NCBI RefSeq assembly: GCF_031143425.1
Contig: NC_090437.1
Span: 1,174,316,863 to 1,174,380,862 of the forward strand
DNA from: Pleurodeles waltl
Taxonomy: Eukaryota; Chordata; Amphibia; Caudata; Salamandridae
DNA: 64,000 nt
Reading direction: 5' to 3'
In this document: positions 32,225 to 42,844 of the stretch, in pieces
How positions within the stretch are numbered: position 1 is the stretch's first letter
Layout of the letters: each line of letters starts with the position of its first letter
The notes under the pieces: generated by a model
The model's database searches: none
Told to the model about the DNA's origin: nothing
What the model saw: the letters and a program-made list of their open reading frames with translations, nothing else
Position numbers and translations under genes: made by a program

Positions 32225-32378
32225 CTATACATAGGTCACTACCTATGTATAGCGTCACAATGGTAACTCCGAACATGGCCATGTAACATGTCTAAGATCA
32301 TGGAATTGTCACCCCAATGCCATCCTGGCATTGGGGAGACAATTCCATGATCCCCCGGGTCTCTAGCACAGACCCGGG
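32225..32378 (+). repeat. Cluster of long perfect or near-perfect hairpins in the 5' LTR
   Basis: CTATACATAGGT / ACCTATGTATAG (32225-32252, 4-base loop) is followed by a 27-base stem (32296-32322 with 32326-32352, one A-A mismatch, 3-base loop), then CCCGGGTCT / AGACCCGGG (32354-32378). The cluster is repeated in the 3' LTR at 38238-38391, where one base change opens the tip of the long stem. This suggests RNA structure in the transcript or a fold-back insertion fixed in the family. Confidence 0.8.
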
Positions 32379-34361
32379 TACTGCCAAACTACCTTTCCCG
32401 GGGTTTCACTGCAGCTGCTGCTGCTGCCAACCCCTCAGACAGGTTTCTGCCCTCCTGGGGTCCAGCCAGGCTTGGCCCAGGAGGGCAGAACAAAGGACTT
32501 CCTCAGAGAGAGGGTGTTACACCCTCTCCCTTTGGAAAAAGGTGTCAGGGCTGGGGAGGAGTAGCCTCCCCCAGCCTCTGGAAATGCTTTGATGGGCACA
32601 GATGGTGCTCATCTCTGCATAAGCCAGTCTACACCGGTTCAGGGATCCCTCAGCCCTGCTCTGGCGCGAAACTGGACAAAGGAAAGGGGAGTGACCACTC
32701 CCCTGACCTGCACATCCCAGGGGAGGTGCCCAGAGCTCCTCCAGTGTGCTCCAGACCTCTGCCATCTTGGAAACAGAGGTGCTGCTGGCACACTGGACTG
32801 CTCTGAGTGGCCAGTGCCAGCAGGTGACGTCAGAGACTCCTCCTGATAGGCTCTTACCTGTGTTGCTAGCCTATCCTCCTTCCTAAGTAGCCAAACCTCC
32901 TTTTCTGGCTATTTAGGGTCTCTGCTTTGGGGAATTCTTTAGATAACGAATGCAAGAGCTCATCAGAGTTCCTCTGCATCTCTCTCTTCACCTTCTGCCA
33001 CGGAATCGAACGCTGACTGCTCAGGACTCCTGCAAAACCGCAACAAAGTAGCAAAGACGACTACTGCAACCTTGTATCGCTGATCCTGCCGCCTTGTCAA
33101 CTGTTTTCCTGGTGGTGCATGCTGTGGGGGTAGTCTGCCTCCTCTCCGCACTAGAAGCTCCGAAGAAATCTCCCGTGGGTCGACGGAATCTTCCCCCTGC
33201 AACCGCAGGCAACAAAAGATTGCATCACCGGTCCTCTGGGTCCCCTCTCAGCACGACGAGCGTGGTCCCTGGAACTCAGCAACTCTGTCCAAGTGACTCC
33301 CACAGTCCAGTGACTCTTCAGTCCAAGTTTGGTGGAGGTAAGTCCTTGCCTCCCCACGCTAGACTGCATTGCTGGGTACCGCGTGATCTGCAGCTGCTCC
33401 GGCTCCTGTGCACTCTTCCAGGATTTCCTTTGTGCACAGCCAAGCCTGGGTCCCCGACACTCTAACCTGCAGTGCACAAACTCCTGAGTTGTCCTCCAGC
33501 GTCGTGGGATCTTCTTTTGTGACTTCAGGTGAGCTCCGGTTCACTCCTCTTCGTAGTGCCTGTTCCGGCACTTCTGCGGGTGCTGCCTGCTTCTGTGAGG
33601 GCTCCCTGTCTTGCTGGGTGCCCCCTCTGTCTCCTCACGCAATTGGCGACATCCTGGTCCCTCCTGGGCCACAGCAGCATCCAAAAACCCTAACCGCAAC
33701 CCTTGCAGCTAGCAAGGCATGTTTGCTGTCTTTCTGCGTGGGAACACCTCTGCAAGCTTCTACACGACGTGGGACATCCATTCTCCAAAGGGGAAGTTTC
33801 TAGCCCTCTTCGTTCTTGCAGAATCCACAGCTTCTACCATCCAGTGGCAACTTCTTTGCACCCTTAGCTGGCATTTCCTGGGCATCTGCCCAATCTCGAC
33901 TTTGTCGCGACTCTTGGACTTGGTCCCCTTGTTCCACAGGTACTCTCGTCCGGAAATCCACTTTGGTTGCATTGCTGGTGTTGTTCTTTCTTGCAGAATT
34001 CCCCTATCACGACTTCTGTGCTCTCTGGGGAATATAGGTGCACTTTACACCTACTTTTCAGGGTCTTGGGGTGGGCTATTTTTCTAACCCTCACTGTTTT
34101 CTTACAGTCCCAGCGACCCTCTACAAGCTCACATAGGTTTGAGGTCCATACGTTATTCGCATTCCACTTTTGGAGTATATGGTTTGTGTTGCCCCTGTAC
34201 CTATGTGCTCCTATTGCAATACATTGTAACTTTACACTGCTTGCATTACTTCCTTTTGCTATTACTGCATAATTTTGGTATTGTGTACATATATCTTGTG
34301 TATATTTGGCATCCTCATACTGAGGGTATTCACTGAGATACTTTTGACATATTGTCATAAA

Positions 34362-34367
34362 AATAAA
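34362..34367 (+). terminator. AATAAA polyadenylation signal in the 5' LTR
   Basis: AATAAA sits in an AAAAATAAAG / CTTTATTTTT hairpin and is followed by GT-rich TGTGTATTGTGTTTTC, the expected downstream element. It is the same as 40375-40380 in the 3' LTR. It lies about 240 bases before the LTR end. Confidence 0.65.
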
Positions 34368-34605
34368 GTACCTTTATTTTTAGTATATCTGTGTATTGTG
34401 TTTTCTTATGATATTGTGCATATGACACCAGTGGTATAGTAGGAGCTTTGCATGTCTCCTAGTTCAGCCTAAGCTGCTCTGCTAGCTACCTTTCTATCAG
34501 CCTAAGCTGCTAGACACCTCTTCTACACTAATAAGGGATAACTGGACCTGGTACAGAGTGTAAGTACCCCTTGGTACCCACTACAAGCCAGGCCAGCCTC
34601 CTACA

Positions 34606-34627
34606 TTGGTTGTGCAGTGGTGGGATA
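34606..34627 (+). other. Candidate primer-binding site region
   Basis: TGGTTGTGCAGTGGTGGGAT starts two bases after the 5' LTR. It loosely resembles the TGGTGTC…GTGGGAT complement of a tRNA-Leu 3' end used by some Gypsy elements, but with extra bases. The primer identity is inferred and uncertain. Confidence 0.3.
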
Positions 34628-34878
34628 AGTACTTGTAACTGCTTACCACTTTGTCATATTGTACTTTTCATAAGAGAAAAATATACAAAACAAGTTCAGT
34701 GTATGTACACCTAACCAAAAAGTTTTGCTTTTCTTCTCTTACTTTATTTGCTAAGTGCTGAAAAGTACCTCTAAACTTTCAAAAAGTTTCTAAAAAGTTG
34801 AAAACGTTTTTTTTCTGTTTCCTTAAAAAAGTCCTTAAACTTTTTCTTTCTTTTTCTGTCCCTTAAACCTTTTCTATC

Positions 34879-37509
34879 ATGTCTGGCACAGGTCCTACTC
34901 TTGATCTGGCCAGTACAGCTTATGATCTCCTTAGCTGGAAAGGTTTGAGGAGTCTCTGCATTGATAGAGGTTTAGGGGTAGGGAAGAATCCCTCTAGAGA
35001 ATTGTTGATTAACATGCTCATTGAAAATGATAAGGCCTTAGCTGGCACATCTGTTGAGAAGTTAGGAGATGGTTCACATTCTGATTCTGGGGCAGCCCCA
35101 TCAAGAATGTTAGATGCTATTCTTGCCAACCTGCCCCTTAGCAGACCCACTAGCATAACTGGTACTAATGTGAGCTCTCATCACAGTAGGGATGTAATTC
35201 CTTTAGGCCAGGTTGTTAGGGTGCCAACTGTTAGGGACAGGTCTCCTTCTGTTATTTCACATCATTCCTCTGTGTCAAAGCATGCCAAACCAACCCACCC
35301 TGATGACAGAATGTTAGAAAGGGAACTCAATAGATTGAGAGTGGAAGAGACCAGGCTGAAGCTTAAACAGCAACAGCTGGCTCTAGACAGGGAATCTTTA
35401 GACTTAGAAAAAGAAAGACAGAAGTTGGGGTTAGGACCCCATGGTGGCAGCAGCAGTATTACAGATAGTAACCCTGTGAAAGAGCATGATTCTAGGAATC
35501 TGCACAAGATAGTTCCCCCTTACAAGGAGGGGGATGACATTAACAAGTGGTTTGCTGCACTTGAGAGGGCCTGTGTTGTACAGGGGGTCCCTCAAAGGCA
35601 GTGGGCTGCTATCCTATGGCTATCTTTCAGTGGAAAGGGTAGGGATAGGCTCCTTACTGTGAAGGAAAGTGATGCCAATAATTTTACAGTTTTGAAGAAT
35701 GCACTCTTGGATGGATTTGGCTTAACCACTGAACAATACAGGATTAAGTTCAGAGAAACCAGAAAAGAGTCCTCACAAGACTGGGTAGACTTTGTTGACT
35801 ATTCAGTGAAGGCCTTGGAAGGGTGGTTACATGGCAGTAAAGTTTCTGACTATGAAAGCCTGTACAATCTAACCTTGAGAGAGCATATTCTGAATAACTG
35901 TGTGTCTGATTTGTTACACCAATATCTAGTGGACTCAGATCTGACCTCTCCCCAAGAATTGGGAAAGAAGGCAGACAAATGGGTCAGAACAAGAGTGAAC
36001 AGAAAAGTTCATACAGGAGGTGACAAGGATGGCAAGAAGAAAGATGGTGAGAAATCTCAGGATAAGCATGGGGATAAGGGTAAAACCAAAGATCCTTCTT
36101 CAAATCCTAAACACTCTTCAGGGGGTGGGGATAAAACAAATTCTTCCTCTTCTTCACAACCTACACACATTAAAAAGCCTTGGTGCTTTGTGTGTAAAAA
36201 TAGAGGCCCTAGGCCAGATAAACCCCCTGAGCCTACCACCACTAATACATCAAGCTCTAGTGCCCCTAGCAGTAGTGGTAATAGTGGTGGGACTGCTGGC
36301 AACAGTCAAGCTAAGGGTGTAGTTGGGTTCACTTATGGGTCCATCATAGAAACTGGGGTAGTCAGTCCCAAGACAGTTTCTGTCACACCTAGTGGCATTG
36401 GCCTTGCCACACTGGCTGCTTGTCCCCTTACAATGGATAAGTACAGGCAGACAGTTTCAATAAATGGCGTTGAGGCCCAGGCCTACAGGGACACAGGTGC
36501 CAGTATCACTTTGGTGACTGAAAACCTAGTGGCTCCTGAACAACACATCATTGGACAACAGTATAACATTATTGATGTCCATAACTCCACTAAGTTTCTT
36601 CCCTTAGCTATAGTTCAGTTTAGTTGGGGTGGAGTTACTGGGCCTAAGCAGGTGGTAGTATCACCTAGCTTACCTGTAGACTGTCTCTTAGGTAATGACC
36701 TAGAGGCCTCAGGTTGGGCTGATGTAGAGTTTTATACCCATGCAGCCATGCTGGGTATCCCTGAGGAATTGTTCCCTCTCATTTCTACTGAAATGAAAAA
36801 GCAAAGGAGAGAAGAAGGCCTGAAAACTCAGGATCCCTCTCCAACAACAGGTAAAAAGGGTATCACAATATCCCCTAACCACCCTGTCATTCAGGATACC
36901 ATTCCTGTGGTGGGAGAAACCTCTCCTGGGTTGGCACCTGTTCCAAGGGAATCATCAGCTGGCATAGCTGTACTCCCTGAGGTGGAAGTACCTCTCTGTG
37001 GGATAACTAATATTGGTGAGAAAAAGAGCACCATTTTAGTTAACATGGAGCATCCCTCCAACCCTCCCAGAGAAACTCTAGTGCAGAAACCCTGCACTGC
37101 CTCACAACACTTAGGACAGCAACCCTGCCCTAGTGTGGAGCTCATAGGACAGCATCCCTGCCCTGCTCCAAATCAAGAGAAACAGCATCCCTGTTCTCTC
37201 TTCCAGCCATATGGACAAAGTTTTTGCCCAGCTATGGCTTTACTGAGACAGCATCCCTGTCTGGCATTCTCATCACTAGAAATAGGTCCAGTGGACAATT
37301 CCCACTGTTCTAAACTAAAACTTACTGATAGAAACTCTGAAAATATATCTTCACATTGTTGCTTAGCTAAAAAACTTCAAACAGGGTGGTTTACATCCCC
37401 ACAGGGAAGTAACCATATAGTGGATGATAAAGGGAGTAACCAGTCTATTGCAGAGCTACTCCCTTCTTATCACCACTTAGACAATAAAGTCTCAACTGGC
37501 CAAGGTTAG
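34879..37509 (+). CDS. Gag-protease polyprotein of the LTR element (876 residues, intact)
   Basis: One uninterrupted ORF starts at ATG 34879. Residues 14-55 (LLSWKGLRSLCIDRGLGVG… then ELLINMLIEND) resemble a SAP-type helix-extended-helix. Residues 142-186 form a strongly charged probable coiled coil. Residues 208-375 look like a Gypsy-type capsid (YKEGDDINKWFAALER, QRQWAAILWLSFSGKGRD). A Lys/Asp-rich stretch follows at 376-410. WCFVCKNRGPRPDKP (435-449) is a zinc knuckle missing its His and last Cys. The retropepsin has YRDTGASITLV (DTG 538-540) and DCLLGND (601-607). The tail (736-795) carries Q-x-PCP repeats. There is no polymerase. Gag would form particles and package RNA, and protease would cleave it. 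It is intact despite about 2% LTR divergence. Confidence 0.9.
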   Translation: MSGTGPTLDLASTAYDLLSWKGLRSLCIDRGLGVGKNPSRELLINMLIENDKALAGTSVEKLGDGSHSDSGAAPSRMLDAILANLPLSRPTSITGTNVSSHHSRDVIPLGQVVRVPTVRDRSPSVISHHSSVSKHAKPTHPDDRMLERELNRLRVEETRLKLKQQQLALDRESLDLEKERQKLGLGPHGGSSSITDSNPVKEHDSRNLHKIVPPYKEGDDINKWFAALERACVVQGVPQRQWAAILWLSFSGKGRDRLLTVKESDANNFTVLKNALLDGFGLTTEQYRIKFRETRKESSQDWVDFVDYSVKALEGWLHGSKVSDYESLYNLTLREHILNNCVSDLLHQYLVDSDLTSPQELGKKADKWVRTRVNRKVHTGGDKDGKKKDGEKSQDKHGDKGKTKDPSSNPKHSSGGGDKTNSSSSSQPTHIKKPWCFVCKNRGPRPDKPPEPTTTNTSSSSAPSSSGNSGGTAGNSQAKGVVGFTYGSIIETGVVSPKTVSVTPSGIGLATLAACPLTMDKYRQTVSINGVEAQAYRDTGASITLVTENLVAPEQHIIGQQYNIIDVHNSTKFLPLAIVQFSWGGVTGPKQVVVSPSLPVDCLLGNDLEASGWADVEFYTHAAMLGIPEELFPLISTEMKKQRREEGLKTQDPSPTTGKKGITISPNHPVIQDTIPVVGETSPGLAPVPRESSAGIAVLPEVEVPLCGITNIGEKKSTILVNMEHPSNPPRETLVQKPCTASQHLGQQPCPSVELIGQHPCPAPNQEKQHPCSLFQPYGQSFCPAMALLRQHPCLAFSSLEIGPVDNSHCSKLKLTDRNSENISSHCCLAKKLQTGWFTSPQGSNHIVDDKGSNQSIAELLPSYHHLDNKVSTGQG

Positions 37510-37527
37510 CCTTATTGTCCTTCGTTT

Positions 37528-37537
37528 GGGAGGGGGG
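37528..37537 (+). other. Polypurine tract before the 3' LTR
   Basis: GGGAGGGGGG lies three bases upstream of the 3' LTR and 19 bases after the Gag-protease stop. It is the expected primer for plus-strand DNA synthesis and confirms the element's + orientation. Confidence 0.75.
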
Positions 37538-37540
37538 TTG

Positions 37541-40500
37541 TGTGAGAAAGTAGCCTCTTTCTAGCCTTGTTACCCCCACTTTTGGCCTGTTTGTGAGAAT
37601 ATGTCAGGGTGTTTTCACTGTCTCACTGGGAGCCTGCTAGCCAGGGCCCAGTGCTCATAGTGAAAACCCTATGTTTTCAGTATGTTTGTTATGTGTCACT
37701 GGGACCCTGCTAGCCAGGACCCCAGTTCTCATAAGTTTGTGGCCTATATGTATGTGTTCCCTGTGTGATGCCTAACTGTCTCACTGAGGTTCTGCTAACT
37801 AGAACCTCAGTGGTTATGCTCTCTCTTTACAAATTGTCACTAACAGGCTAGTGACCAATTTCACCAATTCACATTGGCATACTGGAACACCCTTATAATT
37901 CCCTAGTATATGGTACTGAGGTACCCAGGGTATTGGGGTTCCAGGAGATCCCTATGGGCTGCAGCATTTCTTTTGCCACCCATAGGGAGATCTGACAATT
38001 CTTACACAGGCCTGTCACTGCAGCCTGAGTGAAATAACGCCCACGTTATTTCACAGCCATTTACCACTACACTTAAGTAACTTATAAGTCACCTATATGT
38101 CTAACCTTCACCTGGTGAAGGTTGGGTGCTAAGTTACTTAGTATGTGGGCACCCTGGCACTAGCCAAGGTGCCCCCACATTGTTCAGGGCAAATTCCCCA
38201 GACTTTGTGAGTGCGGGGACACCATTACACGCGTACACTATACATAGGTCACTACCTATGTATAGCGTCACAATGGTAACTCCGAACATGGCCATGTAAC
38301 ATGTCTAAGATCATGGAATTGTCACCCCAATGGCATCCTGGCATTGGGGAGACAATTCCATGATCCCCCGGGTCTCTAGCACAGACCCGGGTACTGCCAA
38401 TCTACCTTTCCCGGGGTTTCACTGCAGCTGCTGCTGCTGTCAACCCCTCAGACAGGTTTCTGCCCTCCTGGGGTCCAGCCAGGTTTGGCCCAGGAGGGCA
38501 GAACAAAGGACTTCCTCAGAGAGAGGGTGTTACACCCTCTCCCTTTGGAAAAAGGTGTCAGGGCTGGGGAGGAGTAGCCCCCCCCAGCCTCTGGAAATGC
38601 TTTGATGGGCACAGATGGTGCCCATCTCTGCATAAGCCAGTCTACACTGGTTCAGGGATCCCTCAGCCCTGCTCTGGCGCGAAACTGGACAAAGGAAAGG
38701 GGAGTGACCACTCCCCTGACCTGCACCTCCCAGGGGAGGTGCCCAGAGCTCCTCCAGTGTGTTCCAGACCTCTGCCATCTTGGAAACAGAGGTGCTGCTG
38801 GCACACTGGACTGCTCTGAGTGGCCAGTGCCAGCAGGTGACGTCAGAGACTCCTCCTGATAGGCTCTTACCTGTGTTGCTAGCCTATCCTCCTTCCTAAG
38901 TAGCCAAACCTCCTTTTCTGGCTATTTAGGGTCTCCGCTTTGGGGAATTCTTTAGATAACGAATGCAAGTGCTCATCAGAGTTCCTCTGCATCTCTCTCT
39001 TCACCTTCTGCCACGAAATCGACCGCTGACTGCTCAGGACTCCTGCAAAACCATAACAAAGTAGCAAAGACGACTACTGCAACCTTGTATCTCTGATCCT
39101 GCCGCCTTCTCGACTGTTTTCCTGGTGGTGCATGCTGTGGGGGTAGTCTGCCTCCTCTCCGCACTAGAAGCTCCAAAGAAATCTCCAGTGGGTCGACGGA
39201 ATCTTCCCCCTGCAACCGCAGGCAACAAAAGACTGCATCACCAGTCCTCCGGGTCCCCTCTCAGCACGACGAGCGTGGTCCCTGAAACTCAGCAACTCTG
39301 TCCAAGTGACTCCCACAGTCCAGTGACTCTTCAGTCCAAGTTTGGTGGAGGTAAGTCCTTGCCTCCCCACGCTAGACTGCATTGCTGGGTACAGTGTGAA
39401 TTGCAGCTGCTCCGGCTCCTGTGCACTCTTCCAGGATTTCCTTTGTGCACAGCCAAGCCTGGGTCCCCGACACTCTAACCTGCAGTGCACAACCTCCTGA
39501 GTTGTCCTCCAGCGTCGTGGGATCTTCTTTTGTGACTTTGGGTGAGCTCCGGTTCACTCCTATTCGTAGTGCCTGTTCCGGCACTTCTGCGGGTGCTGCC
39601 TGCTTCTGTGAGGGCTCCCTGTCTTGCTGGGTGCCTCCTCTGTTTCCTCACGCAATTGGCGACATCCTGGTCCCTCCTGGGCCACAGCAGCATCCAAAAA
39701 CCCTAACCGCGACCCTTGCAGCTAGCAAGGCTTGTTTGCGGTCTTTCTGCGTGGGAACACCTCTGCAAGCTTCTACAAGACGTGGGACATCCATCCTCCA
39801 AAGGGAAAGTTTCTAGCCCTCTTCGTTCTTGCAGAATCCACAGCTTCTACCATCCGGTGGCAGCTTCTTTGCACCCTCAGCTGGCATTTCCTGGGCATCT
39901 GCCCAATCTCGACTTTGTCGCGACTCTTGGACTTGGTCCCCTTGTTTCACAGGTACTCTCGTCCGGAAATCCACTTTGGTTGCATTGCTGGTGTTGTTCT
40001 TTCTTGCAGAATTCCCCTATCAGGACTTCTGTGCTCTCTGGGGAATATAGGTGCACTTTACACCTACTTTTCAGGGTCTTGGGGTGGGCTATTTTTCTAA
40101 CCCTCACTGTTTTCTTACAGTCCCAGCGACCCTCTACAAGCTCACATAGGTTTGGGGTCCATACGTTATTCGCATTCCACTTTTGGAGTATATGGTTTGT
40201 GTTGCCCCTGTACCTATGTGCTCCTATTGCAATACATTGTAACTTTACACTGCTAGCATTACTTCCTTTTGCTATTACTGCATAATTTTGGTATTGTGTA
40301 CATATATCTTGTGTATATCTGGCATCCTCATACTGAGGGTACTCACTGAGATACTTTTGGCATATTGTCATAAAAATAAAGTACCTTTATTTTTAGTATA
40401 TCTGTGTATTGTGTTTTCTTATGATATTGTGCATATGACACCAGTGGTATAGTAGGAGCTTTGCATGTCTCCTAGTTCAACCTAAGCTGCTCTGCTAGCT

Positions 40501-40618
40501 ACCTTTCTATCAGCCTAAGCTGCTAGACACCTCTTCTACACTAATAAGGGATAAATGGACCTGGTACAGAGTGTAAGTACCCCTTGGTACCCACTACAAG
40601 CCAGGCCAGCCTCCTACA
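37541..40618 (+). repeat. 3' LTR (3078 bases)
   Basis: Same ends and length as 31528-34605. Differences are scattered single substitutions with no net length change. It carries the same hairpin cluster (38238-38391), AATAAA at 40375-40380 and the splice-like pair at 39351/40120. Confidence 0.92.
40375..40380 (+). terminator. AATAAA polyadenylation signal in the 3' LTR
   Basis: AATAAA is followed by a GT-rich stretch, in the sense orientation of HTRA3. It is the natural end of the element's transcript and a possible premature end for HTRA3 pre-mRNA. Confidence 0.65.
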
Positions 40619-42844
40619 GTGGCCATTTGTGTGCTCCTTTAATATTCATTTCTAGAAACACCACTGATGCTACTTGATCATAACATAGAAGTCAAACTAC
40701 CAAATCATTTATGAGTAGGGAATGTAGTACCTACTCCTCCATGCCTTTGTGAATCAGCCCCCAAAATTCAAGTGTAGTGAGGGCACAGTTATTTCTATTT
40801 GTACTAATTGTATATGAATATTTTCTGAACATTCTCTTTTTCTTTTTTAAGAGTACTTAAAAGAGTACCACTTATTTTCTTTTATATGCCTTTGTGAATC
40901 AGCCCCTCAGTCTTTGACTTTCCAGACCGAAATCCCCATTTAAAATCTGATCTAATACCTAAGTTACGCTTTGTACTTCACAGACAAGCAGGGGCAAGAT
41001 TGAATTGTTCAGTTGTCTTGGTAAATGGTAGCAGCAAAATCCCAAAGTCCAACCGGTTCACCCCATTACCTTGACTCCATGAATTCACCCTCCAATCACT
41101 CCATCTTTATTGCTGAGATAAGTATCTTGGCATTACTAAGTGTCAGCAAAATGTTTGGCATGGGCTAGTAGCTACAAAGACCAGGCATGGCATAGATTCA
41201 AAGTTGTCCCATACTGTCAGACAAAGAGAATGCCCTAATTCTCTCCTGGGATTGGGAGGCTGCTCCCACTCCCCAGCCAAGAACTCAAACCAGGACTTCC
41301 CGACAGTCTGACGGAAGGGAGTGGTAGTTACAAGTCATCCAGTATGTGATGCAGTACATGCAGATCTACTATTTGATAAATGATGTCTGTTTTACAGGAA
41401 ACAGGATTTAAATCAACAGATGTTGCATTCCGGTATCACAAAGTGTATTTCAGCGTGCACTATTATGTTGACAGGAAAACAAGGATTTAATTTGTTTGAC
41501 TATTCTATCTAAGTGCAAAATGCCTCTAAGAAACAAAAATGACTTGCAGAATACAAACAGCTTCTAAAAAAAAACACAAATTACATCCCAGCAGATTATA
41601 TTCCTCAAAGGAAAATGGAGCAGTAATATATAAGGATGTACATTGCTTTTAGGGAAACACAAGACTTAATGTAATGCATCCTTTGACATAAAAGAAACAG
41701 AGCGTGAAAAATACATTTGCACACATATCAGAGGAAACGAGAAGACAGGACAGAGCAGGTGCACCATCTCAAATGCCATTGCTGTAAATGGAAGTAATGT
41801 GAATTGTGGCACTAGGGATCTTAAAATTTCCCAAGGACAAAACGTTGCTAACAATACCACCACCAGATTAATAGACATTTTTCTGGCTGGACGGAGCTTA
41901 ATAGTCCATCTAGATTGCAATTGGCCAGACTGAGAACATCCTTACTTAATGTTAACCTAGAAGGACAGCGTGCAATGTCCAATTAGCCCAGAGAGTAGGG
42001 TATATTTCTACTAGGTTTGTCACACCATTAGTTCAAACCTGTTGATAACCACTTACTGAGTTATGAACATGCTTTTGATGTTCGAGAGTAGAAGAACAAA
42101 GGAATTAATTCAGCTCTTCCAGGGAAGTGTAGGACTAGACTAGGCTATTTTGAAAAAATAAGTAAATACAGTATCTCAGGATTTGTGAAAACCTTCTAAT
42201 TGTAGAATAGGGTGCAGTTAAACTTTGTGAAGGGCGAGGAATAGTTGGCTCGAAAATTCCACCAATTATGTTGAAGCTTTAAATTATAAGAAAGTTAAGC
42301 GTGGTCGGCATACATCAAAGTCCTCCCTAGAGAGATTTTTACCTACCAGATCAGAGGAAGCTTGCTTCCTAACTTACAGTATTTTACCCACTTGTTGTTG
42401 GATGTGTGTGTACTTGTGGTTGGTGTCCCAAGTGTCTATGGCATGGGTACAAGTTCATTTTTAGGTCTGGAAGACAAAGGATCCTGAAAGACAAAACATA
42501 AAGAAGACAATCTGATATTTTGTAACAGTTTTTTCATTTGTCATAGGATAACATTAAATGGCTTATTATCCAGCGCTTTTGCTGTATTTAGAACGTTGGT
42601 CAAAATTGTCTTCATTTGTGTAGCATGTTAACCAGGTACATTTTGTCTTTTTAATTAATTTGTGTTTTGTTATTTTACGTTTTTTATTAGTCAAAGTAGT
42701 TTAGTTTGGCTAGTTTTGCACATAAACTAAATGTATTTTTATCAATGTAAATGTTGTGTGTGCCAGGCTACAAAGGTTAAGAAAATACTGCATCATTCAT
42801 ACCGATATCATTTGTTTCGATCATGATAATGCATTGATCAGCCT
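40619..42844. other. Intronic stretch with two short direct repeats, no gene
   Basis: ATGCCTTTGTGAATCAGCCC occurs at about 40740 and again at about 40886. This looks like the inverted-end word of a MITE family present twice. Otherwise nothing is recognised. Confidence 0.4.

Larger units (their letters stand above)
31528..34605 (+). repeat. 5' LTR (3078 bases)
   Basis: TGTGAGAAAG…CTCCTACA. It matches 37541-40618 nearly throughout at a constant offset of 6013, with no net length difference. It contains an AATAAA signal, strong hairpins and a GTAAGT/acceptor pair, listed separately. Open frames inside both LTRs are conserved only because the LTRs are copies. Confidence 0.92.
31528..40618 (+). 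mobile_element. Complete LTR retrotransposon with Gag-protease ORF only (non-autonomous)
   Basis: Two LTRs of identical length (3078 bases each; 31528-34605 and 37541-40618) flank a 2935-base interior. Both begin TGTGAGAAAG and end CTCCTACA. The flanks are GTGGG (31523-31527) and GTGGC (40619-40623), a five-base duplication with one change. By eye, the first 800 LTR bases differ at about 19 positions (roughly 2%), so the insertion is not brand new. The interior holds one ORF (Gag plus protease), then a polypurine tract. There is no room for reverse transcriptase or integrase, so mobility must depend on enzymes from a relative. It lies in the sense orientation in the HTRA3 intron. Confidence 0.9.

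Noticed and set aside
33408..33803. Conserved LTR-encoded protein (131 residues, also at 39421-39816)
   Set aside because: It occurs twice only because the two LTRs are copies. There is no domain, and overlapping frames on both strands are equally open.
39716..40285. 189-residue LTR protein
   Set aside because: The corresponding frame in the 5' LTR is broken and shorter, so there is no sign of selection.
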